NCBI RefSeq assembly: GCF_024362525.1
Contig: NZ_CP101458.1
Coordinates: 1,550,001-1,614,000 of the forward strand
DNA: 64,000 bases
Reading direction: 5' to 3'
Source of the DNA: Natrononativus amylolyticus
Lineage (GTDB): Archaea > Halobacteriota > Halobacteria > Halobacteriales > Natrialbaceae
A program made the position numbers and the translations under genes. The notes beneath the pieces are model-generated. The model had not been told where the DNA came from. It did not search any database and saw only the letters and a list, made by a program, of their open reading frames with translations. This document shows positions 34,808 to 43,620 of the stretch, in pieces (the stretch's first letter is position 1; every line of letters begins with the position of its first letter).

Positions 34808-35545
34808 TCAGGGAATTCGAACCGTGTTCTCGAGCGTCCCCACGCCCTCGACCTCGACTTCGATCTCGTCGCCGTCCGCGAGCTTTCCGACGCCCTCCGG
34901 GGTTCCGGTGGCGATCACGTCGCCAGCTTCGAGGGTGAGGTAGGTCGTGATCTCGGCGATCAGCTCCGGAATCGGGAAGATGAGTTGCTCGAGCGAGCCG
35001 TCCTGACGCTGCTCGCCGTTGACCCACGAGCGGACGGCGGCGTCGTCGGGCACCTCGTCGGGGGTGGCGAGCACGGGGCCGACGGGGGCCGCGCCGTCGA
35101 ACGCCTTCCCCCGGACCCAGTTCTGCTCCTGGCGCTGGTCGTCGCGGTTCGAGAGATCGTTGACGCAGGTGAACCCCTCGATTACGTCCATCGCCTCCGC
35201 TTCTGGGACGTCTCGACACTGTTCGCCGATCACGACGCCGAGTTCGGCTTCGTAGTCGATGCGCTCCTTTCCGGCGGGGACGGTGACGGTGTCGCCGTGG
35301 CCGGCGAGGGCGTTCGGCGGCTTGAGAAACAGCATCGGTCGGTCGGGAACCTCGGAGTCCATCTCCGCGGCGTGATCGGCGTAGTTCCGGCCGATGCAGA
35401 CGATCTTCGACGGCTCGCTCGGCGGGAGGACGTCGATCTCGTCGGACTCGAGGTCGTAGCTCTCGTTGCCGAAGTGGACGTGGCCGCTCTCGAGTTCGCC
35501 GCGGCGGACGGCGCCGGCCGGATCGCGAAATCGGACGTACTTCAT
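34808..35545 (-). CDS. Fumarylacetoacetate hydrolase family protein
   Basis: A 245-residue FAH-fold enzyme that acts on beta-diketo acids or related compounds. Diagnostic motifs: KIVCIGRNYADHAAEM, PMLFLKPPNALAGHGDTV, the metal-binding E-x-E in DYEAELGVVIG, ITCV-like FTCVNDLSNRDDQ, and TGTPEGVGKLADGDEIEVEVEGVG. Residue pattern and length fit the 2-hydroxyhepta-2,4-diene-1,7-dioate isomerase or acylpyruvase group. Exact substrate cannot be told. The start MKYVRFRDPAG is preferred to a longer upstream ORF. Confidence 0.9.
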   Translation of the reverse strand: MKYVRFRDPAGAVRRGELESGHVHFGNESYDLESDEIDVLPPSEPSKIVCIGRNYADHAAEMDSEVPDRPMLFLKPPNALAGHGDTVTVPAGKERIDYEAELGVVIGEQCRDVPEAEAMDVIEGFTCVNDLSNRDDQRQEQNWVRGKAFDGAAPVGPVLATPDEVPDDAAVRSWVNGEQRQDGSLEQLIFPIPELIAEITTYLTLEAGDVIATGTPEGVGKLADGDEIEVEVEGVGTLENTVRIP

Positions 35546-35684
35546 GCGTAGGGACTCGTATCCCGGCGCGAAAAGCGTTGAGGACGCGGCGAACGTCGAC
35601 ACGTCACGGTGAGTGAGTGTGTGCCAGCCTGGCGACGGAACGGAACGCTTTTTATTAGCCCGGAGCAACCGGTGACTGTAGTTC

Positions 35685-35759
35685 GCTCCGTTGGTGTAGT
35701 CCGGCCAATCATTTCGGCCTTTCGAGCCGATGACCTGGGTTCAAATCCCAGACGGAGCA
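35685..35759 (+). tRNA. tRNA-Glu (anticodon UUC)
   Basis: A 75-nt tRNA. The acceptor stem GCTCCGT pairs fully with ACGGAGC. The anticodon stem TCGGC/GCCGA encloses the loop CTTTCGA, giving anticodon TTC (Glu). The T-arm is CTGGG-TTCAAAT-CCCAG. The CCA end is not encoded. The upstream TTTTTATTAG (35649-35658) is a plausible promoter. The last 22 nt are duplicated 114 bp downstream. Confidence 0.97.
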
Positions 35760-35761
35760 TG
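35738..35761 (+). repeat. 24-bp direct repeat, copy 1 (tRNA-Glu 3' end)
   Basis: The T-arm and acceptor end of tRNA-Glu plus two bases (starting GGTTCAAATCCC and ending GGAGCATG) recur exactly at 35852-35875. The 90 bp between copies are too short for an intact element. Such tRNA 3'-end duplication is the normal scar of tyrosine-recombinase integration. Confidence 0.85.
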
Positions 35762-35789
35762 TTGCTGCGAACACTTCGTGGGCAGCAAC
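35761..35789 (+). terminator. Stable hairpin just after tRNA-Glu
   Basis: GTTGCTGC (35761-35768) pairs perfectly with GCAGCAAC (35782-35789). Inside, CAC and GTG around TTC can add three pairs. It begins two bases after the tRNA discriminator base, so it could aid transcription ending or 3' processing. No T-tract follows, so terminator function is uncertain. Confidence 0.4.
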
Positions 35790-35851
35790 TGCGCTCCTGG
35801 GTTTGAAGCATACCGAGGTTCTGTGAGCGAAGCGAACAGGTTCTCGGGAGC

Positions 35852-35875
35852 GGTTCAAATCCCAGACGGAGCATG
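35852..35875 (+). repeat. 24-bp direct repeat, copy 2
   Basis: An exact copy of 35738-35761, standing alone without the rest of a tRNA. It is preceded by GGTTCTCGGGAGC. Consistent with an att site left after loss of an integrated element. Confidence 0.85.
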
Positions 35876-36372
35876 GTGCGACGAGCAATTCTGCGAGCCG
35901 ACGGTATCCGTCGGGACAGAAACCACCACGTGACGGCGGGTGCCGCCGTTCACCACTGTTCGGTGTAACTCAGGTGAAGCGCCTCTCGCACGTGATACCG
36001 GGTATCGGTAATGTCCTCCTGTTCGAGCGTCCGTTCGAGGTGGTGTTCGATGTTACACCGGATTGTCGAACTCCGCGAGCCACCCACCTCGGTCCGTCGC
36101 TCGCCAATGACACACGTTACCATGATCAAGGCCGACATATTCTTGACGGGCTCCCATAACAGTTGTCTTACTGGTACGAAGCCCGAACTGTACACGATTT
36201 CGCAATGCTCGAGCGCGCGCGGCGTCGACACGGAGTGATCCGTGCGCCGGAAGGAGGTTCGCTCGAGGGGATGGACGCCGATCCTCGCAGATACCGACCG
36301 TCGCGCTCGAGGCTGGCGCGAACGGAAACTGCCATGATTTAAGCAACGGCGCAACGCCCGTTCGAATGCGCA
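35876..36372. other. Intergenic region between the tRNA-Glu repeat and sucC
   Basis: About 500 bases. It contains one possible small gene on the minus strand (35950-36138) and the sucC promoter (GATTTAAGC near 36336, about 30 nt before the start). Otherwise nothing is recognised. The region could be a remnant of the element that left the tRNA repeat. Confidence 0.5.
35950..36138 (-). CDS. Possible small protein (62 aa)
   Basis: A 62-residue frame beginning MSALIMVTCVIGERRTEVGG. Its C-terminal helix pattern, IEHHLERTLEQEDITDTRYHVREALHL, resembles the helical ends of small haloarchaeal proteins, which is the main reason to list it. The longer ORF to 36384 has basic, cysteine-containing upstream sequence and is not trusted. 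The extensive CTG/CGG-poor codon use is unlike flanking genes, so it may be a decayed or foreign gene. Confidence 0.35.
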   Translation of the reverse strand: MSALIMVTCVIGERRTEVGGSRSSTIRCNIEHHLERTLEQEDITDTRYHVREALHLSYTEQW

Positions 36373-37514
<1,142 letters not shown>

Positions 37515-37518
<4 letters not shown>

Positions 37519-38384
37519 GTGTACTAGTCGACGACGACACCCGCGTCGTGGTACAGGGAATCACCGGCGGCGAAGGGAAGTTCCACGCCGGCCAGATGAT
37601 CGAGTACGGGACCAACGTCGTCGCCGGCGCGGTGCCGGGCAAGGGCGGCCAGGAGGTCCACGGCGTCCCCGTCTACGACACCGTCGCCCAGGCGGTCGAG
37701 GAGGAAGACGCCGACGCCTCGGTGATCTTCGTCCCGCCGGCGTTCGCCGGCGACGCCATCTTCGAGGCACTCGACACCGACCTCGAGCTCGCCGTCGCCA
37801 TCACCGAGGGCGTTCCGACCCAGGACATGGCGAAGGTGAACAAGCGGCTCACCGAGACGGACACCCGCCTCATCGGTCCCAACTGCCCCGGCCTCATCAC
37901 TCCCGGCGAGGCCAAGCTGGGAATCCTCCCCGGTAACATCTTCTCGGAGGGCGACGTCGGGCTCGTCTCCCGTTCCGGTACTTTGACGTATCAGGTTGTC
38001 GACAGCCTGACGAACCGCGGCATCGGCCAGACGACCGCGATCGGCATCGGCGGTGACCCGATCATCGGCACCGACTTCGTTGACGCCCTCGAGCTGTTCG
38101 AGAACGATCCCGACACGAAGGCGATCGTCATGTGCGGCGAGATCGGCGGCGAGGACGAGGAGGAGGCCGCGGCCTACATCGACGAGCACGTCGACACCCC
38201 CGTCGCGGGCTTCATCGCCGGCCGTACCGCGCCCCCAGGAAAGCGGATGGGCCACGCCGGCGCGATCGTTTCGGGATCGGGCACCGGCACCGCAGAGAGC
38301 AAGATCGACGCGCTCAACGACGCGGGCGTTCCGGTCGGCGACACCCCCGAAGAGGTCGCAGACCACATCGAGGACCTGCTGTAG
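37515..38384 (+). CDS. sucD: Succinyl-CoA ligase subunit alpha
   Basis: A 289-residue alpha subunit. The CoA-binding Rossmann domain begins [43 protein letters not shown]. The phosphorylated histidine is in [12 protein letters not shown]. The [19 protein letters not shown] and [12 protein letters not shown] segments are canonical. It is translationally coupled to sucC and together they form the alpha2-beta2 enzyme. Confidence 0.97.
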
Positions 38385-38502
38385 GGCGGCGACTCGAGCG
38401 ACCGGCATCAGTCAGCTCGACCATATTTTCACGAGTTATTGACTGTTGAAACGGAGAAATTGGTTTGTCCGACGCTCGACTACCCGTGTGCAGGGGAGTT
38501 AG

Positions 38503-39462
38503 ATGGTAGCACCAGACAGACTACAGTTACTGGTCGATCTTTCGAACGGAGCGACCGAGGAGTACACGCCGACGATCGACGAGGAGACGGGGGAGGTATC
38601 GTATCCGGACGCCCGACGGATCGTCGGGGAGGAAGACCGGGAGGCGCTCGAGGCGCTCGCCGATCACGACCTCCTCGAGATGGAGTTCGAGGAGAAGGTC
38701 TACCTCTGTCCGTCCTGCGACGCGGAGGGGATGCAGTACACGACGGTCTGCAGCCACTGTGAGTCACCCTACGCCGTCGAAACCGAACTGCTCTTTCACC
38801 CGACGTGTGAGACGACCCGGCCGCGCGAGGAGTTCATCGACGACGAGGGATTCTCGTGTCCGACCTGTGCCGAGAGCGTTCCGGGCGACGAACTGCACGG
38901 CTCGTGGGGGTACGAGTGCCGGGACTGCGGGGAGTGTACGGACGCGCCCGAACACCGCCTCAGCTGTCGATCCTGCGGCCGCCTCGCGGCGCTCGAGGAC
39001 GGCGGCGAACGAGTGCTGTGCCGGTACGGCCTGAGCGCGACCGGCGAGGGGTGGCTCGAGACCCAGCTCGGGGCGCGGGAGGCGATCCGGAGCGCGCTCG
39101 ACGCCCGCGGGTTCGAGACGAGGACGGACGAGCCGGTCACGACGGACGGGGGAGCCGACCACGTCCACGTCCACGTCTACGGCGAGGATCCGCTCCTCGA
39201 CCGGGTCGTCGTCGCCGACGTCCACGACCGCGCAACCCTCGAGGACGTCGAGTGGCTCCGGGCCGCCTCGACGGGTGCGAACGCGATTCTGGTGACGACC
39301 TCGGGAACGATCGACGAACGCGCCGCAACGCTCGCCCGAAAGGAAGGGATACAGATCCTGAGCGTCGGCGACGACGGCGAGCTACGGCGCGAAGTCGACG
39401 TCACGGACGAGACGCCCGGACCGACGCTCATCCAGCGGTTGACCTCGGCGGTCTCTCAGTGA
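38503..39462 (+). CDS. Zinc-finger protein with TackOD1-like and nuclease-like C-terminal domains
   Basis: A 319-residue protein. The central part carries four C-x-x-C knuckles (CPSCDAEG, CSHCESP, CPTCAES, CRDCGE) and a CRSCG, with an LLFHPTCE segment, as in the thaumarchaeal output domain TackOD1. The C-terminal 120 residues look like a small alpha/beta fold with HVHVHVYGEDPLLDRVVVADV and ANAILVTTSGTIDERAATLARKEGIQILS. This resembles Mrr-like PD-(D/E)XK domains, but without a clear full catalytic set. The domain names are tentative. The role could be signalling or nucleic-acid binding. Confidence 0.72.
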   Translation: MVAPDRLQLLVDLSNGATEEYTPTIDEETGEVSYPDARRIVGEEDREALEALADHDLLEMEFEEKVYLCPSCDAEGMQYTTVCSHCESPYAVETELLFHPTCETTRPREEFIDDEGFSCPTCAESVPGDELHGSWGYECRDCGECTDAPEHRLSCRSCGRLAALEDGGERVLCRYGLSATGEGWLETQLGAREAIRSALDARGFETRTDEPVTTDGGADHVHVHVYGEDPLLDRVVVADVHDRATLEDVEWLRAASTGANAILVTTSGTIDERAATLARKEGIQILSVGDDGELRREVDVTDETPGPTLIQRLTSAVSQ

Positions 39463-39529
39463 CTCGAGATCGAGTACGGTAAGAAGCGAACGGCCGGTGA
39501 CCCGACGCGACCGGATTCGTCCCGTTGCG

Positions 39530-40171
39530 CTACGAGCCGCGTCGAAACAGCGACCGAAGCATCGCTCGAACACGACCGAACAGCGAACGCGAGCGGGCGC
39601 CGTCGTCGGGATCGGCCTTCGCCTCCGCGGGTTCCTCGAGTGGGTCGTCGCCTCGTTCGCCGTCGCCGGTGTTGGCGGACCCGTCGCCGGAACCGGTTTC
39701 TGGACCCGACGGCTCTACGTCTTCCGAGCGCTCGCCGTCGTCGGTTTCGGTCGCCGACTCGTCTCGAGGCGGCGTTGCCGGTTTCGGCGGCGCCGCGTCG
39801 GTTCCCGACCCGCTGTCGATCCACAGGAACTCCTCGCCCTCCCGCCGATCGGCGAGCAGGAGATCCTCGAGTGCGTTCGCGTCCGCGAGCAGGTCGTCGT
39901 CCCGGCCGTCGGACTCGTCGCTGGGCTCGTCGGCGCTGGCGATGATCTCCTCGGGCGTCTCGCCCGTGAGAAGGTCGTCGCCGGCGTCGCCCGCTTCGCG
40001 CTGGAGCTGTGCGAACAGGTCGTCCGCCGCGACGGTTCCGTCGTCGGGGCGGGCTGTTCGCCGCACCGGCCGCTCGCCCTCGAGTGGCTCCGTCTCGATC
40101 CCGCCGAACAGTTCGTCCGCGCTCGAGGTGATCTCGAACGCCCCGCCCGCGTCGGTGTCGGTGTCTGTCAT
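39530..40171 (-). CDS. Acidic low-complexity protein with a basic C-terminal helix
   Basis: A 213-residue protein starting MTDTDTDAGGAFEITSSADELFGG. Most of it is acidic, Ser/Asp/Glu/Pro-rich and likely disordered. Two short motifs, DLFAQLQREAGD and ANALEDLLLADRREGEEFLW, could be binding helices. The last 22 residues form a basic amphipathic helix (SLFGRVRAMLRSLFRRGS), an unusual tail in an acidic proteome that suggests membrane or nucleic-acid contact. A TATA-like TTTAAATA lies about 33 nt upstream. Function is unknown. Confidence 0.65.
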   Translation of the reverse strand: MTDTDTDAGGAFEITSSADELFGGIETEPLEGERPVRRTARPDDGTVAADDLFAQLQREAGDAGDDLLTGETPEEIIASADEPSDESDGRDDDLLADANALEDLLLADRREGEEFLWIDSGSGTDAAPPKPATPPRDESATETDDGERSEDVEPSGPETGSGDGSANTGDGERGDDPLEEPAEAKADPDDGARSRSLFGRVRAMLRSLFRRGS

Positions 40172-40479
40172 GCGCTCGCTTCTCACTACTCGAACGGCCA
40201 CAATATTTAAATTTCTGTATCGTTCCGGCCGCGCCGGCTCGAAACCAGCGTTCGCCCCCTACACCGGTTCGCACTCGCTCGGATCGATGTCTGCAGGAGA
40301 GTCGAAACCCCGGCCAGGCGCGTCGCGAAGCGGGCGGGGTACCCCTCGCCAGAACGGCGGGACACGACGCTCGGGTCACGGGTCGACGCACCCCGTCGAT
40401 CTATCCGGTCGTCTCCCGGCAACGGGCGAACGAGTCGAACCGTGAACGTAATACCACCTGACTGTGAGGATGCACTCGG
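40172..40479. other. Intergenic region between the acidic protein and the BioF-like gene
   Basis: 308 bases between divergent genes. Apart from the TTTAAATA promoter of the minus-strand gene near 40203-40210, no gene, repeat or strong hairpin is seen. Confidence 0.6.
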
Positions 40480-41688
40480 ATGGAAGACCGCGGCTTTGAC
40501 CTCGAGGGACGCCTCGACGCGCTCGAGGATGCCGACCGCAGACGGACGCTCTCCCCTACCGACCGCGTCGCAGCACGGAGTTACTTCGCCGCGCCGGCGG
40601 GCGGTGGACTGCCGGTGCTCGACTCCGAGGAGATGCTGGTCTTCGGCTCGAACAACTACCTCGGGCTGACGGCCGACCAGCGCGTCCAGAACGCGGCCCG
40701 CCAGGCCGCCGCGACGGTCGGCACCGGGTCGGGTGCGAGTCGGTGCGTCTCCGGTGACACCATGGTTCACCACGACGTCGAGCGGCTGCTCGCGGAGACG
40801 ACGCGAACCGATCGGACCCTCGCGTTCTCCTCGGGGTACGCCGCCGCCGTCGGCGCGCTGACGGTCCTCGAGCCGGACGTGATCTTCGCCGACGAGTACA
40901 ACCGCACGAGCACCGTCGACGGCGCCCATCTCACCGACGCCACGATCGTCCGGTACGACCACTGCAGCGCGCCGGACCTCCACGAGAAGCTCTCCGAACG
41001 AGCGGCCCGCCCCGGCGCGGACGGAGAGTCCTGGCTGGTTGTCACGGACTCGGTGTTCAGCGCGGACGGCGCCGTCGCCCCGCTGTCGGCGCTCTGTGAC
41101 GCCGCCGAGGAGTTCGGCGCGTGGACGCTCGTCGACGAAACCCACGCCATCGGGCTCTACGCCGACGCCGGAGGGATCGTCCGGGCCGAAGGCCTCGAGG
41201 ATCGGGTCAACGTCCAGACGGGGTCGTTCGCGAACGCCCTCGCCAGCCAGGGCGGCTACGTCGCGGGAAGCGACGCGCTCATCGACTGCCTGGTCTCGGA
41301 AGCCGGTCCGTTCGTCCACTCGGCGGGACTCGCGCCGCCGGCCGTCGCCGCAGCGAGCGAGGCGCTCCACATCTCGCGTCACGACGACCCCCGCGAGGGG
41401 CTGTGGGAGAACGTCTCGCACCTCCGGGACGGCCTCGAGTCGATCGGCTTCGACGTCCTCGGCGATTCGCACGTGCTTCCGGTGCTCGTCGGCGACCGCC
41501 GGGAGACCCGCTCGGTCGCGTCGGCGCTTCGCGACCGGAGCGTGATCGCACGCCCCGTCTGTCCGCCCCGGGTTCCCGAGGGCTCGAGCCGCCTCCGGTT
41601 GACTCCGATGGCCACCCACAGAGAGGCTGACGTGATGGCCTGTCTCGAGGCCTGCCAGGTCGTCGGCGAGGAACGCGGCCTGCTGTAA
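40480..41688 (+). CDS. AONS/KBL-type PLP-fold protein lacking the catalytic lysine
   Basis: A 402-residue protein of the alpha-oxoamine synthase family (8-amino-7-oxononanoate synthase, 2-amino-3-ketobutyrate CoA ligase). Family motifs are clear: NNYLGLTADQRV, GTGSGASRCVSGDTMVHHDVE, SSGYAAAVGAL, and the PLP-ring residues D219 and H222 in VDETHAIG. At the Schiff-base position the usual S-K-A-L-G-S-x-G-G-Y is instead A-N252-A-L-A-S-Q-G-G-Y, and the codon AAC leaves no doubt. The normal reaction would need lysine, so it may be a pseudoenzyme or act differently. Biotin synthesis is not assigned. Confidence 0.85.
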   Translation: MEDRGFDLEGRLDALEDADRRRTLSPTDRVAARSYFAAPAGGGLPVLDSEEMLVFGSNNYLGLTADQRVQNAARQAAATVGTGSGASRCVSGDTMVHHDVERLLAETTRTDRTLAFSSGYAAAVGALTVLEPDVIFADEYNRTSTVDGAHLTDATIVRYDHCSAPDLHEKLSERAARPGADGESWLVVTDSVFSADGAVAPLSALCDAAEEFGAWTLVDETHAIGLYADAGGIVRAEGLEDRVNVQTGSFANALASQGGYVAGSDALIDCLVSEAGPFVHSAGLAPPAVAAASEALHISRHDDPREGLWENVSHLRDGLESIGFDVLGDSHVLPVLVGDRRETRSVASALRDRSVIARPVCPPRVPEGSSRLRLTPMATHREADVMACLEACQVVGEERGLL

Positions 41689-41709
41689 CGTGCGACGGGG
41701 CGGGCCGGA

Positions 41710-43200
41710 TTAGAAGAAGTCGCTGAGTCCCGCCTGGCCGTCGTCGGCGTCGCTGTCGTCGTCGGCCGCGTCGTCCCGATCCGACGTCGTTTCCTCGGAG
41801 TTCCCGCTCGAGGCCTCGAGGGTCTGCTGTGTCTCCGTTTCGTCGCCGGCCGCCGCGTCGCGCTCGCCGTCGTCGCTGTTCGACTCGACCGCCGACAGGA
41901 AGGCGTTCCCGGAGTGGGCGACCGCCCGCTCGGTCGTCAGCTCCACGGCCTCCTCGACGACCGACTGGACCTTGTTCGTGTCCGCGCCGCTGCCGGTGAC
42001 GAACGACACCTCCGTGGCGTCGAGGTCGTAGGCGGCGGCCATTCGAACGGTGAGGTCGCGGTTCGTGCAGTGGTGTGTCATCGCCGCGAGAAACGGGACG
42101 ATTTCCCGACGAGCCGTGGCGACGCTCGTCCCCTCGCGCTCGGCGATGCGTTCGGCGATCGAGTCGCGGGTGTCCCGGCTGCCCCGGGTTCGGCCGAGCT
42201 TCGACCAGTAGCTCGGCGGCCCGTACCGCGTCCAGCCGCCCTTGGGTTCGCGCCTCGAGGCCGCTACCCCCGCGGTCATGTTGTCGGTCGCGTACCGCCA
42301 GTAGGAGTAGTTCTGGCTCGCCCGCACGCGCCCGAGCCAGCGGTCGGCGTTGGCCATGAAGCCGTAGGCGTCGGCCAGTTCCGCGCCCGCGTAGTCCTTG
42401 GGGACGTTGTCCTCGATCCAGTTGAGCAGGTCGTCGGGCGTCTCGTCGACGTCGTAGGAGGCCCGCAGCGCCCCCTCGGCGTCCTTCTCCTTGATGAGGG
42501 CGTCCAGAAAGTCGAAGATCCCCTCGGTGGTGTCGCGCTCGCTCGTGACGACGTCGTCGACGGTGAGAACCGTCGTTTCCTCGGCGACGGCCTGGAGGTC
42601 GTTTACGGCGGAACGGAGGTCCCCCGACGTCGACTCCGCGATCTTCTCGAGGGCCGCGTCCTCGAACTCGATCCCCTCCTTGCGGCAGATGTCCCGCAGG
42701 ACGGGGACGATCGAGCGGGCGGAGACGTCGCGGAACTCGATCGTCTCGCAGGCGTTTCGCAGCGACTGGCTCATGTCGTAGAACTCGTTGGCCACGAGGA
42801 CGATCGGCTGATTCCCTTCCTTGACGAGGCTCGTGACGGCTCGAGAGCCGCCGTAATCGGCGTTGCCGTGGAAGTTGTCGGCCTCGTCCATGATCACCAG
42901 CCGACGGCCCGCGCTGCCGGCGGTGAGCGTGCCGCTCTTGGCCGCCTCGCCGGCGACCCGCTCGATGACGTCGGCCTGCCGGTCGTCGCTCGCGTTGAGC
43001 TCCATCACCGGCCACCCCATGTCGTTGGCCAGCGCGTGCGCGGCCGACGTTTTCCCGACGCCGGGGCTGCCGTGGACGATGGCCGCCTTCCGGTGGTCGT
43101 CCCAGGTTTCGGCCCACTCCCGTAGCTTGTCTCGAGCCTTGTTGTTCCCGCGTACCTCCGAGAGCGTCGTCGGGCGGTACGTCTCGGTCCAGTCTACCAT
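41710..43200 (-). CDS. rfcL: Replication factor C large subunit
   Basis: A 496-residue clamp loader subunit that loads PCNA. AAA+ motifs: Walker A HGSPGVGKTSAAH (43-55), Walker B VIMDEADNFHG, and an arginine-rich sensor region. A C-terminal collar domain follows. The last residues QAGLSDFF form a PCNA-interacting PIP box after an acidic linker. Codons 3-6 (GACTGGACCGAG) lie in the left attachment core of the integrated element, so the N-terminus M-V-D-W-T-E is a hybrid. The element also supplies a Shine-Dalgarno GGAGGT 9 nt upstream and a TATA-like CTTATATG about 27 nt upstream. Confidence 0.96.
   Translation of the reverse strand: MVDWTETYRPTTLSEVRGNNKARDKLREWAETWDDHRKAAIVHGSPGVGKTSAAHALANDMGWPVMELNASDDRQADVIERVAGEAAKSGTLTAGSAGRRLVIMDEADNFHGNADYGGSRAVTSLVKEGNQPIVLVANEFYDMSQSLRNACETIEFRDVSARSIVPVLRDICRKEGIEFEDAALEKIAESTSGDLRSAVNDLQAVAEETTVLTVDDVVTSERDTTEGIFDFLDALIKEKDAEGALRASYDVDETPDDLLNWIEDNVPKDYAGAELADAYGFMANADRWLGRVRASQNYSYWRYATDNMTAGVAASRREPKGGWTRYGPPSYWSKLGRTRGSRDTRDSIAERIAEREGTSVATARREIVPFLAAMTHHCTNRDLTVRMAAAYDLDATEVSFVTGSGADTNKVQSVVEEAVELTTERAVAHSGNAFLSAVESNSDDGERDAAAGDETETQQTLEASSGNSEETTSDRDDAADDDSDADDGQAGLSDFF
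43182..43194 (-). repeat. Left attachment core (attL) inside rfcL
   Basis: The 13-bp core GACTGGACCGAGA on the minus strand encodes codons D-W-T-E of rfcL. It is identical to 56460-56472. Partial similarity continues a few bases on both sides (for example GT-C after the core). Confidence 0.75.
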
Positions 43201-43205
43201 AGCAT

Positions 43206-43231
43206 CATTACCTCCTCATGATTCATATAAG
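43206..43231. promoter_or_regulatory. Divergent promoter region: rfcL Shine-Dalgarno, TATA and left inverted repeat
   Basis: Only 51 bp separate the starts of rfcL (minus) and the recombinase operon (plus). The AT-rich CATATAAG (43224-43231) can serve as TATA for both directions, 27 nt from the rfcL ATG and 21-28 nt from the ATG at 43252. GGAGGT (minus, 43215-43210) is a strong Shine-Dalgarno for rfcL. The segment 43206-43223 also matches the inverted copy at 56427-56444 and may be a recombinase arm site. Confidence 0.6.
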
Positions 43232-43251
43232 ATGACCGCGTGTACAGATCC

Positions 43252-43620
43252 ATGGCGTATGTCCAACTAGTGGTATCCGACGAACAAAAGGCTCGTTGGT
43301 CAGAATACGTAGACGAGCAGCCAGCCGTCGACTCCATCTCCGACCTCATCCGAACCGCCGTTGAAGGACACATGGCGCGTGACGATGACTCGGATCCATC
43401 AGACCTTAACACTCAGGTTATCGGTGGGGAACTCGACGAGATCGAAAGCCGACTGGCTACCATCGAAGACAAGGTAGATCTGCTGCGTCTCGAGAACGTC
43501 GAGGAAGACGAACTGGAAGGGATCGTCGAAAACATCGTTGAGCGATATGAAGTTGCCAACTCTGAGCACATCCTCAAAGAACTCGGCGTCGATACCGAGG
43601 ACGAGTGGCCCTACAAGTGA
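43252..43620 (+). CDS. Small ribbon-helix-helix-like protein preceding the recombinase
   Basis: A 122-residue acidic protein. Residues 1-45 (MAYVQLVVSDEQKARWSEYVDEQPAVDSISDLIRTAVEGHM) look like a ribbon-helix-helix DNA-binding domain. The rest contains a coiled-coil segment (GELDEIESRLATIEDKVDLLRLENVEEDELEGIVENIVERY). The ATG at 43252 is preferred to the in-frame GTG at 43240. The stop TGA shares its A with the recombinase ATG (TGATG), so the two are coupled. It is probably a recombination directionality or regulatory factor of the integrase, by position. Confidence 0.7.
   Translation: MAYVQLVVSDEQKARWSEYVDEQPAVDSISDLIRTAVEGHMARDDDSDPSDLNTQVIGGELDEIESRLATIEDKVDLLRLENVEEDELEGIVENIVERYEVANSEHILKELGVDTEDEWPYK

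Noticed and set aside
35685-35875. tRNA-Glu as the attachment site of the 13-kb element
   Set aside because: The tRNA repeat copies are only 90 bp apart and 7 kb from the recombinase; the rfcL core repeat brackets the element precisely.
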